A DNA stretch of 64,000 nucleotides, taken from Vanessa cardui. Taxonomy: Eukaryota; Arthropoda; Insecta; Lepidoptera; Nymphalidae. Below are positions 1-11,125 of this stretch, one piece after another. Position 1 is the stretch's first letter, and each line of letters starts with the position of its first letter. Both the position numbers and the translations under genes were made by a program. Under the pieces are notes generated by a model. That model was not told where the DNA came from, made no database searches, and saw only the letters and a program-made list of their open reading frames with translations. Where the stretch lies: NCBI RefSeq assembly GCF_905220365.1, contig NC_061126.1:682001-746000 (forward strand). The letters run 5' to 3'.

Positions 1-1318
1 AAACAGTTATTAAATGAAAAAAATTAAATAAAAGTAGTCTATTTGGTTTGTTATCTTTCAGTCCGTCCTAATATTTTACACCCCTGTTTAAAATATAATA
101 TGGAATGCAGTTACATTTATCTTCTGGGTATTTGTTTGAATTAGGACATTTTTCTAGCAATTGGATATTAGATACTCTCCTTATACATAGTAATAATTAA
201 TTAGATTTAGATTTATTATGTATTCACTTTCTACCGGTATGAATTGATATACCTCTATTAATATTTTTCATTATTTTCACGCTTTAATTCCGGAACAGGC
301 CAAAATCGAAAACCTGTTTAAAAATTTCATTCGAGTGGGTTTTTGAACAAACCCTTAAGTATCGTCATTTAATAAGATTATATTAAATGTAAAGCTACTA
401 GCATTTCGGGATTTTTATTTCATTTCATTTATAAATTTATTACGATATGCCTCGATCAAATATGCCCTCCTATTTTGGTAAACAGTAAGCCTAATTCAAT
501 GTTCTTTATGGCATGTATGGAAGTGCAACACTCACGTGCCTCAATCGCGCTAACACGTTTAGTCATGTGTCTGATTTCTCCAGTCATGTAGAATGCTATC
601 TCAATGGATCATGACATTTAGGTATTGTGTACTACAATATTTCCTTTGCGAGGGGCTTATATTTAAAATTGGCAGCTTTTACTTGTCTTCTTTGTTACGT
701 ATCATACGTAATTATTTTTATTCCATGATTATATTTGGTTTTTACTATAGGTTGGTTGGTACTAACATTGCTATAATTACAAACTCATTTATTACGCATA
801 ACGTGTGTAAGGTGAAACAAGTATCTTAGCTGTCACTAAGCTCTCCTTTGTAACGAAATTGTTTCCTTATATTTATGTAAATGTAAAAAGAATCATAATA
901 TAGTCTTCTAAGCCCAAAAATGGCTTTTACGGAATACCACGAATCACTAAGTTGTTATCAGTAGTAATTAGCAATCAAGAATAAAAAATAACTAAATGAT
1001 ATGATTAATTAATTCAAGAAAGACATGTCAAAGGCTCTTTACTTGAAAAGAAGTCTTGGAGTTTAATCCGCCACCACTTTGCAGTGCAATTTGAAGGGCA
1101 CTGGACATATTTTATCAAACATATGGAGATTATTGACTTAATTTTTGGAGATACTTGACATCTGCCACTTATAAATATATAGACAAACAGTATAAAATGG
1201 TCAACTTACAATACCATCAAGATTTGAGAGACTTTGACCCAGAGAGAATGTGCAAGATACGCACGATAAAGGATGTAAATAAAATTTTGCTACATATTAA
1301 AATATAAAGGACAAAGTT
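1..1318. other. AT-rich DNA, nothing recognised
   Basis: No repeat family, exon or RNA gene recognised. The frame at 593-829 has low-complexity hydrophobic content and no family signature. Confidence 0.5.
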
Positions 1319-1610
1319 TACTTGGCGGTAGGGCTTTGTGCAAGCCGGCCTGGGTAGGTACCACCCACTCATCAGATATTCTACCGCTAAACAACAATAC
1401 GCAGTATTGTTGTGTTCCGGTTTGAAGGGTGAGTGAGCCAGTGTAACTACAGGCACAAGGGACATAGCATCTTAGTTGCCAAGGTCGGTGGCGCATTGAC
1501 GATGTAAGGAATGATTTATATTTATTACAGCGTTATTGTCTATGGGTGAGGTGACCACTTACCATCAAGCGGCCCATATACTCGTCCGCCAAGCTATTCC
1601 ATAAAAATAA
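1319..1610 (+). mobile_element. N1 SINE-like repeat
   Basis: Full-length, from 'ggtagggctttgtgcaagcc' to 'gtccgccaagctattccata' and an A-rich end. Minus-strand open frames over it are fortuitous. Confidence 0.82.
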
Positions 1611-2054
1611 AATTAAAAAGACTCCAACGAAGAAAAAACAAACCGTGATAAAGATTCTAAATGATAAGAAATTCCAAGGCATTTTCCATCGAGAATATAA
1701 AGAAGACTTAGCGTTTACACTTTGAAAGCGGCTGTAATTTGTGTTAGCAGAAGTTATAACTGAAGCAATGGCGCAACGCGATGCTCACTAACTTTATATT
1801 ATGGTAAGTACATTTTATCTAAAGCTGGACCCCATTACTTCCCATTACCAGTTGGATGAGCTTAACAAAGTAGGATATGTTTTAATGCTATAATTTTTAA
1901 TTTTTATTTTCCGAGCCACTTATCTCATTACGATGATAGGTTAGATGGATCATGATTTAATTATTTATTTATTTATGGTCCAAGCACCAACAGGTAAAAA
2001 GGTGTAGGAACTTTTCGTCTTGGAAAAATAGAAACAGTTTCGTTATCTCAGTAG

Positions 2055-2257
2055 TACTTGGTGGTAGGGCTTTGTGCAAGCCCGTCTGGGTAGGTACCAC
2101 CCACTCATCAGTTATTATACAGCCAAATGACAGTACTCAGTATTGTTTTGTTCCGGTTTGAAGGCTGAGTGAGCCAGTGTAACTACAGGCACAAAGGACA
2201 TCCACTTACCATCAGGTGGCCCATATGCTCGTCCGCCAAACTATATCATAAAAAAAG
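2055..2257 (+). mobile_element. N1 SINE-like repeat, internal deletion
   Basis: Both ends present. About 80 bp between 'cacaaaggacat' and 'ccacttaccatcagg' is missing. Confidence 0.8.
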
Positions 2258-2327
2258 TAGTAAAATAAGCTTATTTAGATCCATATCAATATTATTTTTA
2301 CAGTTTGATGGATGACTAACATATGGT

Positions 2328-2850
2328 TCAAAGGATTATTTTTTGTAGAAAAATTGTCAGTAATAGCTTGAAGTCTAGAAGTTGGAAGTGAATACTTCCA
2401 TGTATTGGAAAGAACGTACATCGTTTGGTCCCACACATGAGCTCTTTCTGGATTTGCCGTTCCATCGAATTATGTATTTTCGCAGAGACATATTTCTCTA
2501 TAATATGTTCTACGTACTCGGCACTGCTCTTTTGGGTTTGATCACTGATTCTCAGTTTATATATCACGTCATTATCAATAGTGGGTGGTAAAACATTTAT
2601 AGAAGAACAATCAGTGATAAGTTCCATGATAAATTAATTTACCATATTTTGCACAATATAAGGGAAAACTTACCAAAAGATCATATTTTATTTATGTATA
2701 TTAATACAGTCATAAAAAATCTCATGTACGAAAGTGAGGAAAAACAAACCAAGCGACGTAGAATAACCTCAAAAACATCTGCTTTAAAGGTTAAGAGGTC
2801 ATTGTCCAACTCAGGGATATTTACAATGTGTCACTTCATTAAATCCTATT
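2328..2850. other. Overlapping open frames of unknown nature
   Basis: A 99-codon minus frame (2328-2627) and a 91-codon plus frame (2649-2924) lie end to end. The plus frame holds KQTKRRRITSKTS, a basic stretch, and runs into the Helitron at 2850. I recognise no domain in either. They could be relics of a mobile element or chance. Confidence 0.25.
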
Positions 2851-3101
2851 CTACTAATATTATAAACGCGAAAGTTTGTGAGTATGGATGTGTGAATGTG
2901 ACTGTTTCACGAAAAAGCTGCTGAAAGAAATTTGATGTAATTTTATAAAAATATGGGTTTTACAAACATACATCAGATATACACATAGGTTTCAATTAAT
3001 TGTGTTTTTATGGAATGTGGTTATGACCATAAATAACGATAAATGAAATATAAATAACGATAAATATCAAGTACCCGTGCGAACCCGGGGCTGGTCGCTA
3101 G
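2850..3101 (+). mobile_element. Non-autonomous Helitron
   Basis: It starts TCTACTAATATTATAAACGC and ends ...GGGGCTGGTCGCTAG followed by T. The base before TC is T, not the usual A. The GC-rich stretch before CTAG (3073-3095) could fold as the 3' subterminal hairpin. Confidence 0.7.
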
Positions 3102-3585
3102 TTATACATAAATATGTGTACATTTATAAACGAGCATATATTTTAATGTAGGATTAAGTTATTTTTGTGAATTTCATTAAATGTATCTTTACAAATTATT
3201 GTTACTGTAATATATAAAGCTGCTATGACAATGACACAAAACGCGTGGGTCAGACGTACGTCTAATTACGAAAATAAGCATTCATCTGGTTAATTGAGAT
3301 ATACGCAGGTCTGGCGATGGATTTAATTTTCACGTTGGAACTCAGTGGAGATGTAATGGTCGCTCATATGTAATTAAATGATTTATTTATTTAATTTATG
3401 ATTTTCTTAATAAAGGATACGCACTAAATATATGTATATTCTTAAAATTATACAAAATAAGGGTGACAAGTCGTGTGCTCCTTCAATTATAAAAGACAAC
3501 ATCATGTACTATTTATCAGAAATAATTTTAATAAAATTAAGATAAAAAGTGAAAAGGTAATACATATAAATATAAATAAAATATA

Positions 3586-3767
3586 AATATTGGACAACTT
3601 CATATACATTACTCTGATCCCAATGTAAGTAGCTAAAGCACTTGTGTTATGGAAAATCAGGAGTAACGACGGCACCACAAATGCCCAGACCCAAGACAAC
3701 ATAGAAAACAAATGAATTTTCAACATCGACTCGGCCGGGAATCGAACACTTGACCACGGAGGTCGTC
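3586..3767 (-). mobile_element. SINE family C, head partly deleted
   Basis: 'cactctgatcccaatg'-type body and 'tcggccgggaatcgaacact' B box are present. About 40 bp between the two boxes are missing. Confidence 0.75.
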
Positions 3768-4160
3768 AAACAGCAGTAAAATCAAAATCAAACATAAATT
3801 GGCAATGTCAAATTAAGAATAAGCTTATACTTTTATTTCACGTTGGGTTTTTTAACCTTAGTTTAGATAGACACGCTCTGAATTTAGATAAGTTGTAACG
3901 ATGAATATCGAGGTCAATATAAATCAATGAAGTTTATTTGCTGGAAAATTATGGCAACCTGACTGACTAGGTACTACCCATTCGTACTCGTACTACAGCA
4001 GAATACACCTCATAATTGACCAATACTGGTACTGTACCATTTATATCCAGAGAGTTTTAGCTGGTTTCGTATGTATTGGTGTTTTTGTCATCTGGTCTGG
4101 GAACAGTCTATACTTCACAAATTAATAGTTGTATAAAAAGTCTTCAAAGTAAAATAAAGT

Positions 4161-4452
4161 AACAGCCTGTAAATTTCCCACTGCTGGGATAAGGCCTCCT
4201 CTTCCATTAAGGAGAGAGTTTGGAACATATTCCCCCACGATTTCCAATGCGGGTTGGTGGAATACACATGTGGCTCAATTTCTATGAAATTTGTCACATG
4301 CAGGTTTCCTCGCGATGTTTTCCTTCACCGCTGAGCACGAGATGAATTATAAAGACAAATTAAGCACATGAATCAGCGGTGCTTGCCTGGGTTTGAACCC
4401 GCTATCATCGGTTAAGACGCACGCGTTCTAACCACTGGGCCATCTCAGCTCT
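4161..4452 (-). mobile_element. Metulj-type SINE
   Basis: Full-length copy. Read on the minus strand, it opens with a tRNA-like head: A-box-like TGGCCCAGTGG and B-box-like GGTTCAAACCC, transcribed by RNA polymerase III in this class. The body includes 'aaggaaaacatcgcgaggaa', 'ccaacccgcattgg' and 'cccagcagtgggaaatttac', ending in CTGTTACTTT. I recognise this pattern as the Metulj family described in Heliconius. It codes for nothing and depends on LINE enzymes. Confidence 0.85.
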
Positions 4453-4786
4453 GTAACTATCGCAACATTTATGAATATTTAATTCTTAATATTTGTTTCG
4501 AGTTTAAATGCGACATTTTCACTGACATATATCAGAGTTAGGATCGTTAGATAAAACTACTTACAATTATTTACGATTTCCTTAATGTCTCAATCACTTT
4601 AATTTCTATAAATTATTAAACAATGTCGCTTTCTGTCTGTACAGCCGCTTTCTTCTTCTTAATAGATTTTGATACGGTTTATATTAAAAGAAAGAGCGAT
4701 AAACGAGAAAGGTTTGTTTATATAATTGGCAAATATTTTGTACAAATTTGAAGTTGTTCAACTATAAGAAAATGAATATATATTTT

Positions 4787-5034
4787 TTTATGATACAGGT
4801 TGGCGGACGAGCACACGGGCCACCTGATGATAAGTGGTTACCATCACCCATAGACATTCCTTACATTACCGATGCGCAACCAACCATCGGTCCATGTTAT
4901 GTCCCTTGTGCCTGTAGTTACTTGCTCACTCACTCTTCAAGCCGAAACACAACAGTACTGAGTACTGTTGTTTGGCGGTAGAATATCTCATGAGTGGGTG
5001 GTACCTACCCAGGCGGGCTTGCACAAAGCTACCA
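4787..5034 (-). mobile_element. N1 SINE-like repeat
   Basis: Reverse-oriented copy from 'ggcggacgagcacacgggcc' to 'gcttgcacaaagctacc', with a deletion near 4855. Confidence 0.8.
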
Positions 5035-5079
5035 AACAAAATAAATATTCTATTCTAAGTACAATTCTTATATTCTTTA

Positions 5080-5272
5080 CTAGTAGTCGCCTGCAGTTTC
5101 ACTAGCGTTTTAGCGTGTTGTCATGTTTTAGGCAAAAAAAGTAACGTATGTTCTTTCTTGGAGTTCAAGTTTGCTTCATACGAAATTTCATCAAATTCGG
5201 TCCAGCGATTTGGTTGTGAAAGAGCAAAAGTCAGAAAGAGTTACTTTCACATTTATAATTTTTTTTTATAGA
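5080..5272 (-). mobile_element. Short non-autonomous Helitron, 193 bp
   Basis: On the minus strand it begins A^TCTATAAAAA and ends CTAG^T, as expected for Helitron insertion between A and T without target duplication. It encodes nothing. A tRNA-headed SINE (family C) begins a few bases away. Confidence 0.75.
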
Positions 5273-5277
5273 TAAAA

Positions 5278-5501
5278 ATATGAGACAACATCATATACAT
5301 TATTCTGATCCCAATGTAAGTAGCTAAAGCACTTGTGTTATGGAAAATCAGAAGTAACGAAGGCACCACAAACACCCAGACCCAAGACAACAAGAGAACT
5401 AGTGATAATCTATATCGACTCGGTCGGATATCGAACCCGGGACTTCGGAGTGGCGTAACCTTGAAAACCGGTGTACACACCACTCGACCACGGAGGTCGT
5501 C
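5278..5501 (-). mobile_element. SINE family C
   Basis: Complete copy ending in 'gaccacggaggtcgt'. It abuts the Helitron at 5080-5272. Overlapping open frames on both strands are fortuitous. Confidence 0.8.
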
Positions 5502-5969
5502 CAAATTATATATGTACAATATTAATATAGATTATTCAATTGAACCCGTGCGGTATATAATACCTAGTTCATATATGTCTAATATTATTTTAATGTACCG
5601 CATAGTTTAACAATAAAAACAAAGCAAGATGATATCACCCGGTTAAAATTTAATAAATGAACTCACTCCGGTCACAGTTAGTTGCGTGGACGGTAATTAG
5701 TGGACCTCATTGTGAGTCGGCGCCGCAAATTAAACTGCACACTGGGCTATAGTGGGTAATGTCGCACACTTACTTTTATATTTAAGGTTACGAGCGACTA
5801 TTGTAATTATAACTACATTTATTAGTGAAATGGTTTCATGTGAGTGACTCTTTATACTTCTATAGACACGTCAGCATTGTGACCGCAATTATATTGTGAT
5901 ATGGTTTGAACAAGTAGTTAGTATAGAGATATAAGTTAGTTAGTAGTTATTTATTAATGGCGCAGAGAC

Positions 5970-6115
5970 TCCTTACTAATATAATATAATAAGTGTGAAA
6001 GTAAGTTTGTTTGTATGTTAATGACCTAATTTCTCACCAGTTCTTCTCGGTGGAATCTACTTTCCGAGTCGGTGCTTTATGACCCTTTTTAAATAAAGAA
6101 TATTTTGATTTCGTT
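5970..6115 (+). mobile_element. Helitron 5' scrap joined to a LINE 3' scrap
   Basis: 5970-6020 reads like a Helitron 5' end ('ccttactaatataat...gtgaaagtaagtttg'). 6035-6080 reads 'cagttcttctcggtggaatc', the complement of the LINE tail seen at 15044-15186. Both pieces are truncated. Confidence 0.4.
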
Positions 6116-7026
6116 TTTTTAATGCATTTACGTTTTCGGCGGAAACATCTAGTTTAATATTTTATTCAACGTATTATTACAAATATATTTTTTAACGTAA
6201 TGATCAACTCTCTGCTAAAATCGAATTATAAAAAAAATGTACTGCAGTAAATAACAATTAAGATTAATAAGATTATTACAAATAAATTTAAATAATTCAG
6301 TATTTAAATTTATTTGTAATTGAATGATAATCAATTTATTTATTCATTTACGAGTCTCCAACAAAGGATACTCACTAATTACACATTCAAATTAAACCGG
6401 TATAAGGGTTATACAACTTATGTGCTCCTTCAATTATAGGAAACCACAGCATGCATAGCAGAAATATTTTTAAACATATAGAAATTCAAAGTGATAAATT
6501 AATAAATAAAAGTAAAAATACAAATTAGTATCTTAAAATTAGGGAAAAGCTTATAAACTAAATTTTTTTATTATTGTATTAATAATATTACGTTAATTAT
6601 ATTGGATGATAACTTCAGATCAAGTTGTTACCTGGATCAATATTACATGAGGTGATATTAACATTATAGGATCTCGCGTTTGCGATACACGCTACCAACA
6701 TTATATTCTCGTATTATGACTAGGAATTTTCTAGGGATTATTTTGCTAGTAAGTTAGTTCCAAGACTATTTGTATTAAGTTCATCTTACTCGAAATCCTT
6801 TCCACTCTCACTACACCCGTGGAATGGGATGGGATTACCCTGTACGATTCTGCCATAAGCAAGTTGTATTTGTATAAATATTAGGTACTAGTTGTGGTCC
6901 GCGGCTTCGCTTGCGTTTTAGGGGTCGCGTTGGTTGTCACGTGTTAAGCAAAAAAAAATAGCCCACGTATTTTTCTTAGTACAGGTTAGCTTCATTATTT
7001 TTTTTTAATTCGATTCATTGGTTTAA

Positions 7027-8373
7027 CCTTCCTCGGTTCTTCGGGTCATTTTGACCCGAATCTGATGTTTAACTGGCAATAAAAGTTGTAATTTTTAATA
7101 TAATTTATTAAGACTTCAGGACAATTATTAATTATGTATTCACTCTATATAAGCACTATAAAATTATAGAAAAGTCTCTTATCTTAGCTAGAATAAGTTT
7201 TTTCCATCTTAGGTTCCTCGGGTCAATAATACCCGAGTATGAAAAAAACCCTCGGGTCAGAAAAGCCCGTGTTCGTTAACAATAATGCTTTGTTGAATTC
7301 TAAGGATATAGTTACAATTTATAAATATTAGTCAAACCTCAATCATCACTGATGTGTTATTGTTGAAAGTAAATTGAGAAAAATATTTGTTTACATTTGC
7401 ATGCGGTTACATTACATTAGTTTCGTGAGACGATTATTTTTATTTGATTCATTTGTTGTTTGGATCGGATGTATTCCGCTAGTGTTTGAAATGGCTCACA
7501 ATTTGACTTATTCTATGATTTCGCAAATTCTAAACTACGATATAAATTCTGAAGATAAAATAATTAGTGTAATGGAGAATTATCCTAAACCTGTGTTTTC
7601 ATCTACTGTTGCATTCAATTCAAAAATGGTTCTCGTTTCTTACATTCCTAAAAAAAATAAGAATGTAATTCTGTTGAGCACAAATCACAAAAAAATAGAA
7701 ATGCATCATTCAGAGCAGAAGAAACCAAAAATGATCATGGACAAGAAAAGGTGCTGTTGACTTTCTAGATAAAATGATATCGGCCTATAGTTGTAAACGA
7801 ATGACAAGAAGGTATATATAGTTCATAACATGATTGATATTTCATGTTTCTATAATTTCTTATTATACTGTGACACCCATCCAGACTGGAGACAGTTTCT
7901 AGAGAAATTAGACATGGGATTGGTAAATGATCACATCGAGCGTAGGCAAACTCTTCTTCGGACAAATGCTTCACGGGAATTAGTACTATGAAGTACGAAT
8001 ACAGTCAGATGTTACCGAGACAACTAATACTTCAACTACTCAGAGTTCTAATAAAAGGAAAAGGTGCAGTGTATGTCCAACTTCGAAAGATGTAAAATCA
8101 TCAAAAATCTGTAAAAAATGTAAGAAATACATAATATGTCCAAAACATTCTGAAGTTTTGTGCCTTTCGTTTTGCCAAGATAATGAGCAATATAAGTATA
8201 ATATAGTCGTTTAATGTAATTTTATTCGTATTTAATAAATATGATTTAAAAATATTAAGATTTAAATATTAGATTTTGTATTTAATTCAAAACAATTACT
8301 CCATATTTTTGCCATCGGGTCAATATGACCCGAAGGCCTCAAGTGTACATTGTATTTGAAGAACCGAGGAAGG
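7027..8373 (+). mobile_element. piggyBac-like transposon, internally deleted, in TTAA
   Basis: TTAA flanks both ends (7023-7026 and 8374-8377). The terminal inverted repeats are a perfect 16 bp, CCTTCCTCGGTTCTTC, at 7027-7042 and 8358-8373. Palindromic CGGGTC...GACCCG motifs lie at 7040-7060, 7217-7237, 7251-7269 (imperfect) and 8315-8333. Length is 1347 bp, against roughly 2.4 kb for complete piggyBac elements, so much of the transposase gene is gone. It has landed inside a Helitron that continues on both sides. Confidence 0.9.
7491..8214 (+). pseudogene. Decayed piggyBac transposase, C-terminal part
   Basis: Several frames must be combined to follow the protein. An early part contains VILLSTNH, the usual 'LST.H' block. 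After a frameshift near 7740 comes AVDFLDKM followed by SCKRMTRR. This matches the piggyBac GGVDxLD region that carries the last catalytic Asp residues. The 3' part (about 8060-8214) keeps an intact cysteine-rich tail with CSVC, CKKC, CPKH and C...C spacing, the RING-like DNA-binding end of piggyBac transposases, closed by TAA at 8212-8214. The region holding the first two catalytic Asps is missing. Frameshifts and stops make it inactive. Confidence 0.85.
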
Positions 8374-8570
8374 TTAATAGTGAAGGCAGACAGAAACGCA
8401 GAGTTACTTTATTTTTTTTTAATATTAGTACAGATAAAATAGATAATTAAAATCATTAATGTATTTACGTAAAAAATCTTTACATTTTTATTTACAAACA
8501 AAAATTAAACATTGTTGTATATAAATATTTGAAGTGTGAACTCCGGTTAATTATAATATTCTTTAAAAGA

Positions 8571-8760
8571 AAGCTTCTAATAAAAAAAGATTTTAACCTC
8601 TCTGTAACTCATTTCTAGTGAGTTTAAGGAATAAGAAAGCTCATCTAACTACAGATGCAACTTTAAAGCTCAAGATTGCTCTTTGAGAACTTTAATTAAT
8701 TTCTCAGGTAAAAATAGCAAGGCATTGAAGGAATTTGTTTTAAACTAAGGCTTTCAATTA
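8571..8760 (-). repeat. Unclassified diverged repeat, copy 1 of 2
   Basis: It shares with 21121-21300 an exact stretch of about 29 bases containing 'actacagatgcaacttt' plus flanking similarity, in the same orientation. On the minus strand both copies read as the end of a protein: FLP..LIK.L, then LKLHL and a stop. Probably relics of the same unknown coding mobile element. Confidence 0.6.
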
Positions 8761-9241
8761 ACAAGTTATTTCATCTTTAATCAAACGGATTTATATCGTA
8801 ATTAGCTCAGCGCAGCGTTACTGTCGGGAAGTTAAAGGAATACATTCGTTTGTTTTATTGAATCGTGTTTCTTATTTCAATGAAGAATGTGACCTTTTTT
8901 TGTTGGTGCGATAAAAATAAAGTCATTAAAATACATCAAAAAACTTGCCTGAGGATAGATTGGGAAGCCTTGGGAATTTAACGATCCCTTTCTGTTTTAA
9001 AAACAGATGATTTATCATTGTAAACAATACAATAAGACAGTACAACTCAGAGAAAAAAACAGCTGAGTTTCTTTTGTTAGTTAGTCTTGGGTCATCCTTG
9101 CTTATTAAAACAACCGATGGTAGAATCTTAACAGTTAACAAAAAAGTGTATGTAGTGTGTGATTGAATTAAAGTACACGAAAAATTACGTATAATAAAAT
9201 TCAACTGGTCATACTGGTCATAAAGTCTGTGTCACAGATAC

Positions 9242-9498
9242 ATCAACAACAAACTCCTCTCCCTTTGAGGAGAAGGTTTGGAACATATTCCACCACTCTG
9301 TTGCGGTTTGGTGGAATGCACAATTGGCAGAACTTCTAAGAAATTAGATACATGCAGGTTTCCTCACGATGTTTTCCTTCACTGCCGAATACGAGATGAA
9401 TAATAAACACATGAAAATTCAGCGGTGTTCGCCTGGGCTTGAGCCCGCAATCATCGGTTAAGAAGCACGCATTCTAACTACTGGGTCATCTCGACTCT
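9242..9498 (-). mobile_element. Metulj-type SINE
   Basis: Nearly complete; the extreme tail after 'gggagagg' is replaced by 'aacaacaaactcc'. The head at 9480-9498 is mutated ('ctgggtcatctcgact'). Confidence 0.85.
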
Positions 9499-9957
9499 CG
9501 ACAGATATATCGCTGCCTATAAAATATACTGTAACACAAACAGATGGTTCGTACAAAAAAATAAATATACATGTATACACAATTTCCATAAACAGAAATT
9601 TCCAAATTCATATGACCGGTTCTTTTTTATAAATCACGAGACAAGGGTACCGCTTGGTGGTACGCGCACTGTTCGTTTTATCACGCACGAATGAATTGGA
9701 CGTTTTCATTGTTTAGTAAAATAAAATAATTTCGCTTACAACAAATCAGTTCAAGTAACCTTTGTTTTATGAATTATAATAAAAAAAAAAAACAGGAAAA
9801 TACAAAACAATACAACGTCAACTTTTTGCTTCGTTCCCATTTCGCTTACTGTTCTTAATGAATGGAGGAAAAATAATTTAGTAATATTCTCTTTTAGGAT
9901 TGAAACGGCTGAGAAAAACGGACGAGGAAACTTATTGAAATCGTCCTTTTTATATAG

Positions 9958-10221
9958 AATATATTGGCGGATGAGCATATGGGCCACCTGATGGTAAGTG
10001 GTCACCATCACCTATAGATAATGACGCTGTAAGAAATATTAACTAATCCTTACATCTTCAATGCGTCACCGACCCTGGAAACTAAGTTGTTATGTCCCTT
10101 GTGCCTTTGGTTACACTGGCTCAATCAACCTTCAAACCGGAACACAACAATACTGAGTACTGTTGTTTGGCGGTAGCATAACCGATGAGTGGGTGATACC
10201 TACCCAGACACAAAGCCACCA
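9958..10221 (-). mobile_element. N1 SINE-like repeat
   Basis: Reverse-oriented, near complete; the last part lacks 'cgggcttg'. Confidence 0.8.
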
Positions 10222-10748
10222 AGAATCCTAATTGAATTGTTCTTTGGTTGACATATTTCTTTCATATTTTACATTGATATACGAAGAATAATACTTAAAT
10301 TTTCAATATAACCTACATGGGTGATAGACGAATCATCCAAAACATGTGTTTGTTTATATATACTAACTAGAAACAGAAATTCTAATTAAAAAAAAAGGGG
10401 GCGATCATGATTTTTTTATACTTTTTGCGAAGCGTAAAGAAACAAGTTGTTAGGTTAACAAATACTCCAGTATTCATGTAGTTGAAAGTATAATGATTTA
10501 ATAGGTTACTTAAAACTTTTAAGATCTTTTAAGAAATTAGTTACATGTTTAAATTGTTCTGAAATCTTATAATCACGTAAGATCTTTTGTAGACTATCTG
10601 AACAATTTAAAACCGTTGGTCAAGTTCCGTAACTTCGTCGTTTTGATCCCTCGCTCAAGCCCTTCGTTGTTTCGTTCAGGAAATCCTTTGTTGAGAAAGT
10701 TTATAACAAGGCATATGTCTTGTTATTTTATTTAGCAACCGAATTCCA

Positions 10749-11125
10749 TTATATATGTATAAACCGTATTATATTTTCATATTCAGTCACACTAATAAAT
10801 TTTAAATTTGTACGAATATCCAACAAGAGTTTATTAACATAAGAATTAATAGCATTAAATATATACAAATATGAATTAAAACTAGTAACTGTATAAATCT
10901 TGACCGCGTAGAATGGTGACAAGAATGCAAGTAGCATCGCATGAATCGCAATTTCGATCCTCTGGGCAAAAAACGAACCAGTCCTCCTATCACCAGTGGA
11001 GGCAATGAGGTGAGGTGTTATATTTTTGATGAAGCTTTTTGCACCACTACTCCAAGGGCCAAGCGTTTCGACAGCGGTCAGTTTCAATTTCACAGCATCA
11101 AGAATACTCGATACTCAATTTTATG
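10749..11125 (-). pseudogene. Retroelement polyprotein C-terminal remnant
   Basis: The minus frame reads LTAVETLGPWSSGAKSF, then STGDRRTGSFFAQRIEIAI. This resembles the conserved C-terminal tail of some reverse-transcriptase polyproteins ('ETLG.W...', 'QRI...IQRGNAAS'). A frameshift after IEIAI breaks it. A second copy of the end lies at 37163. The retroelement clade is not settled; upstream sequence to about 11390 shows no reverse-transcriptase core. Confidence 0.6.

Larger units (their letters stand above)
6888..8434 (-). mobile_element. Short Helitron split by the piggyBac-like insertion
   Basis: The reverse-strand 3' end CTAG is at 6888-6891 and the 5' TC is at 8434-8433, preceded by A. 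Removing the 1347-bp insert and one TTAA leaves 196 bp, close to the 193-bp Helitrons at 5080-5272 and 55568-55760. The left part carries the 'gcggcttcgcttgcgtttta' terminus typical of lepidopteran Helitrons. Confidence 0.75.

Noticed and set aside
1217..1496. Recurrent 'MSLVPVVTLAHSPF' frames (also near 30774, 18789 and 14481)
   Set aside because: These are readings of the N1 repeat, not a protein family.
10749..11125. Functional host gene
   Set aside because: The frame is short, broken after IEIAI, and a second broken copy exists at 37163.
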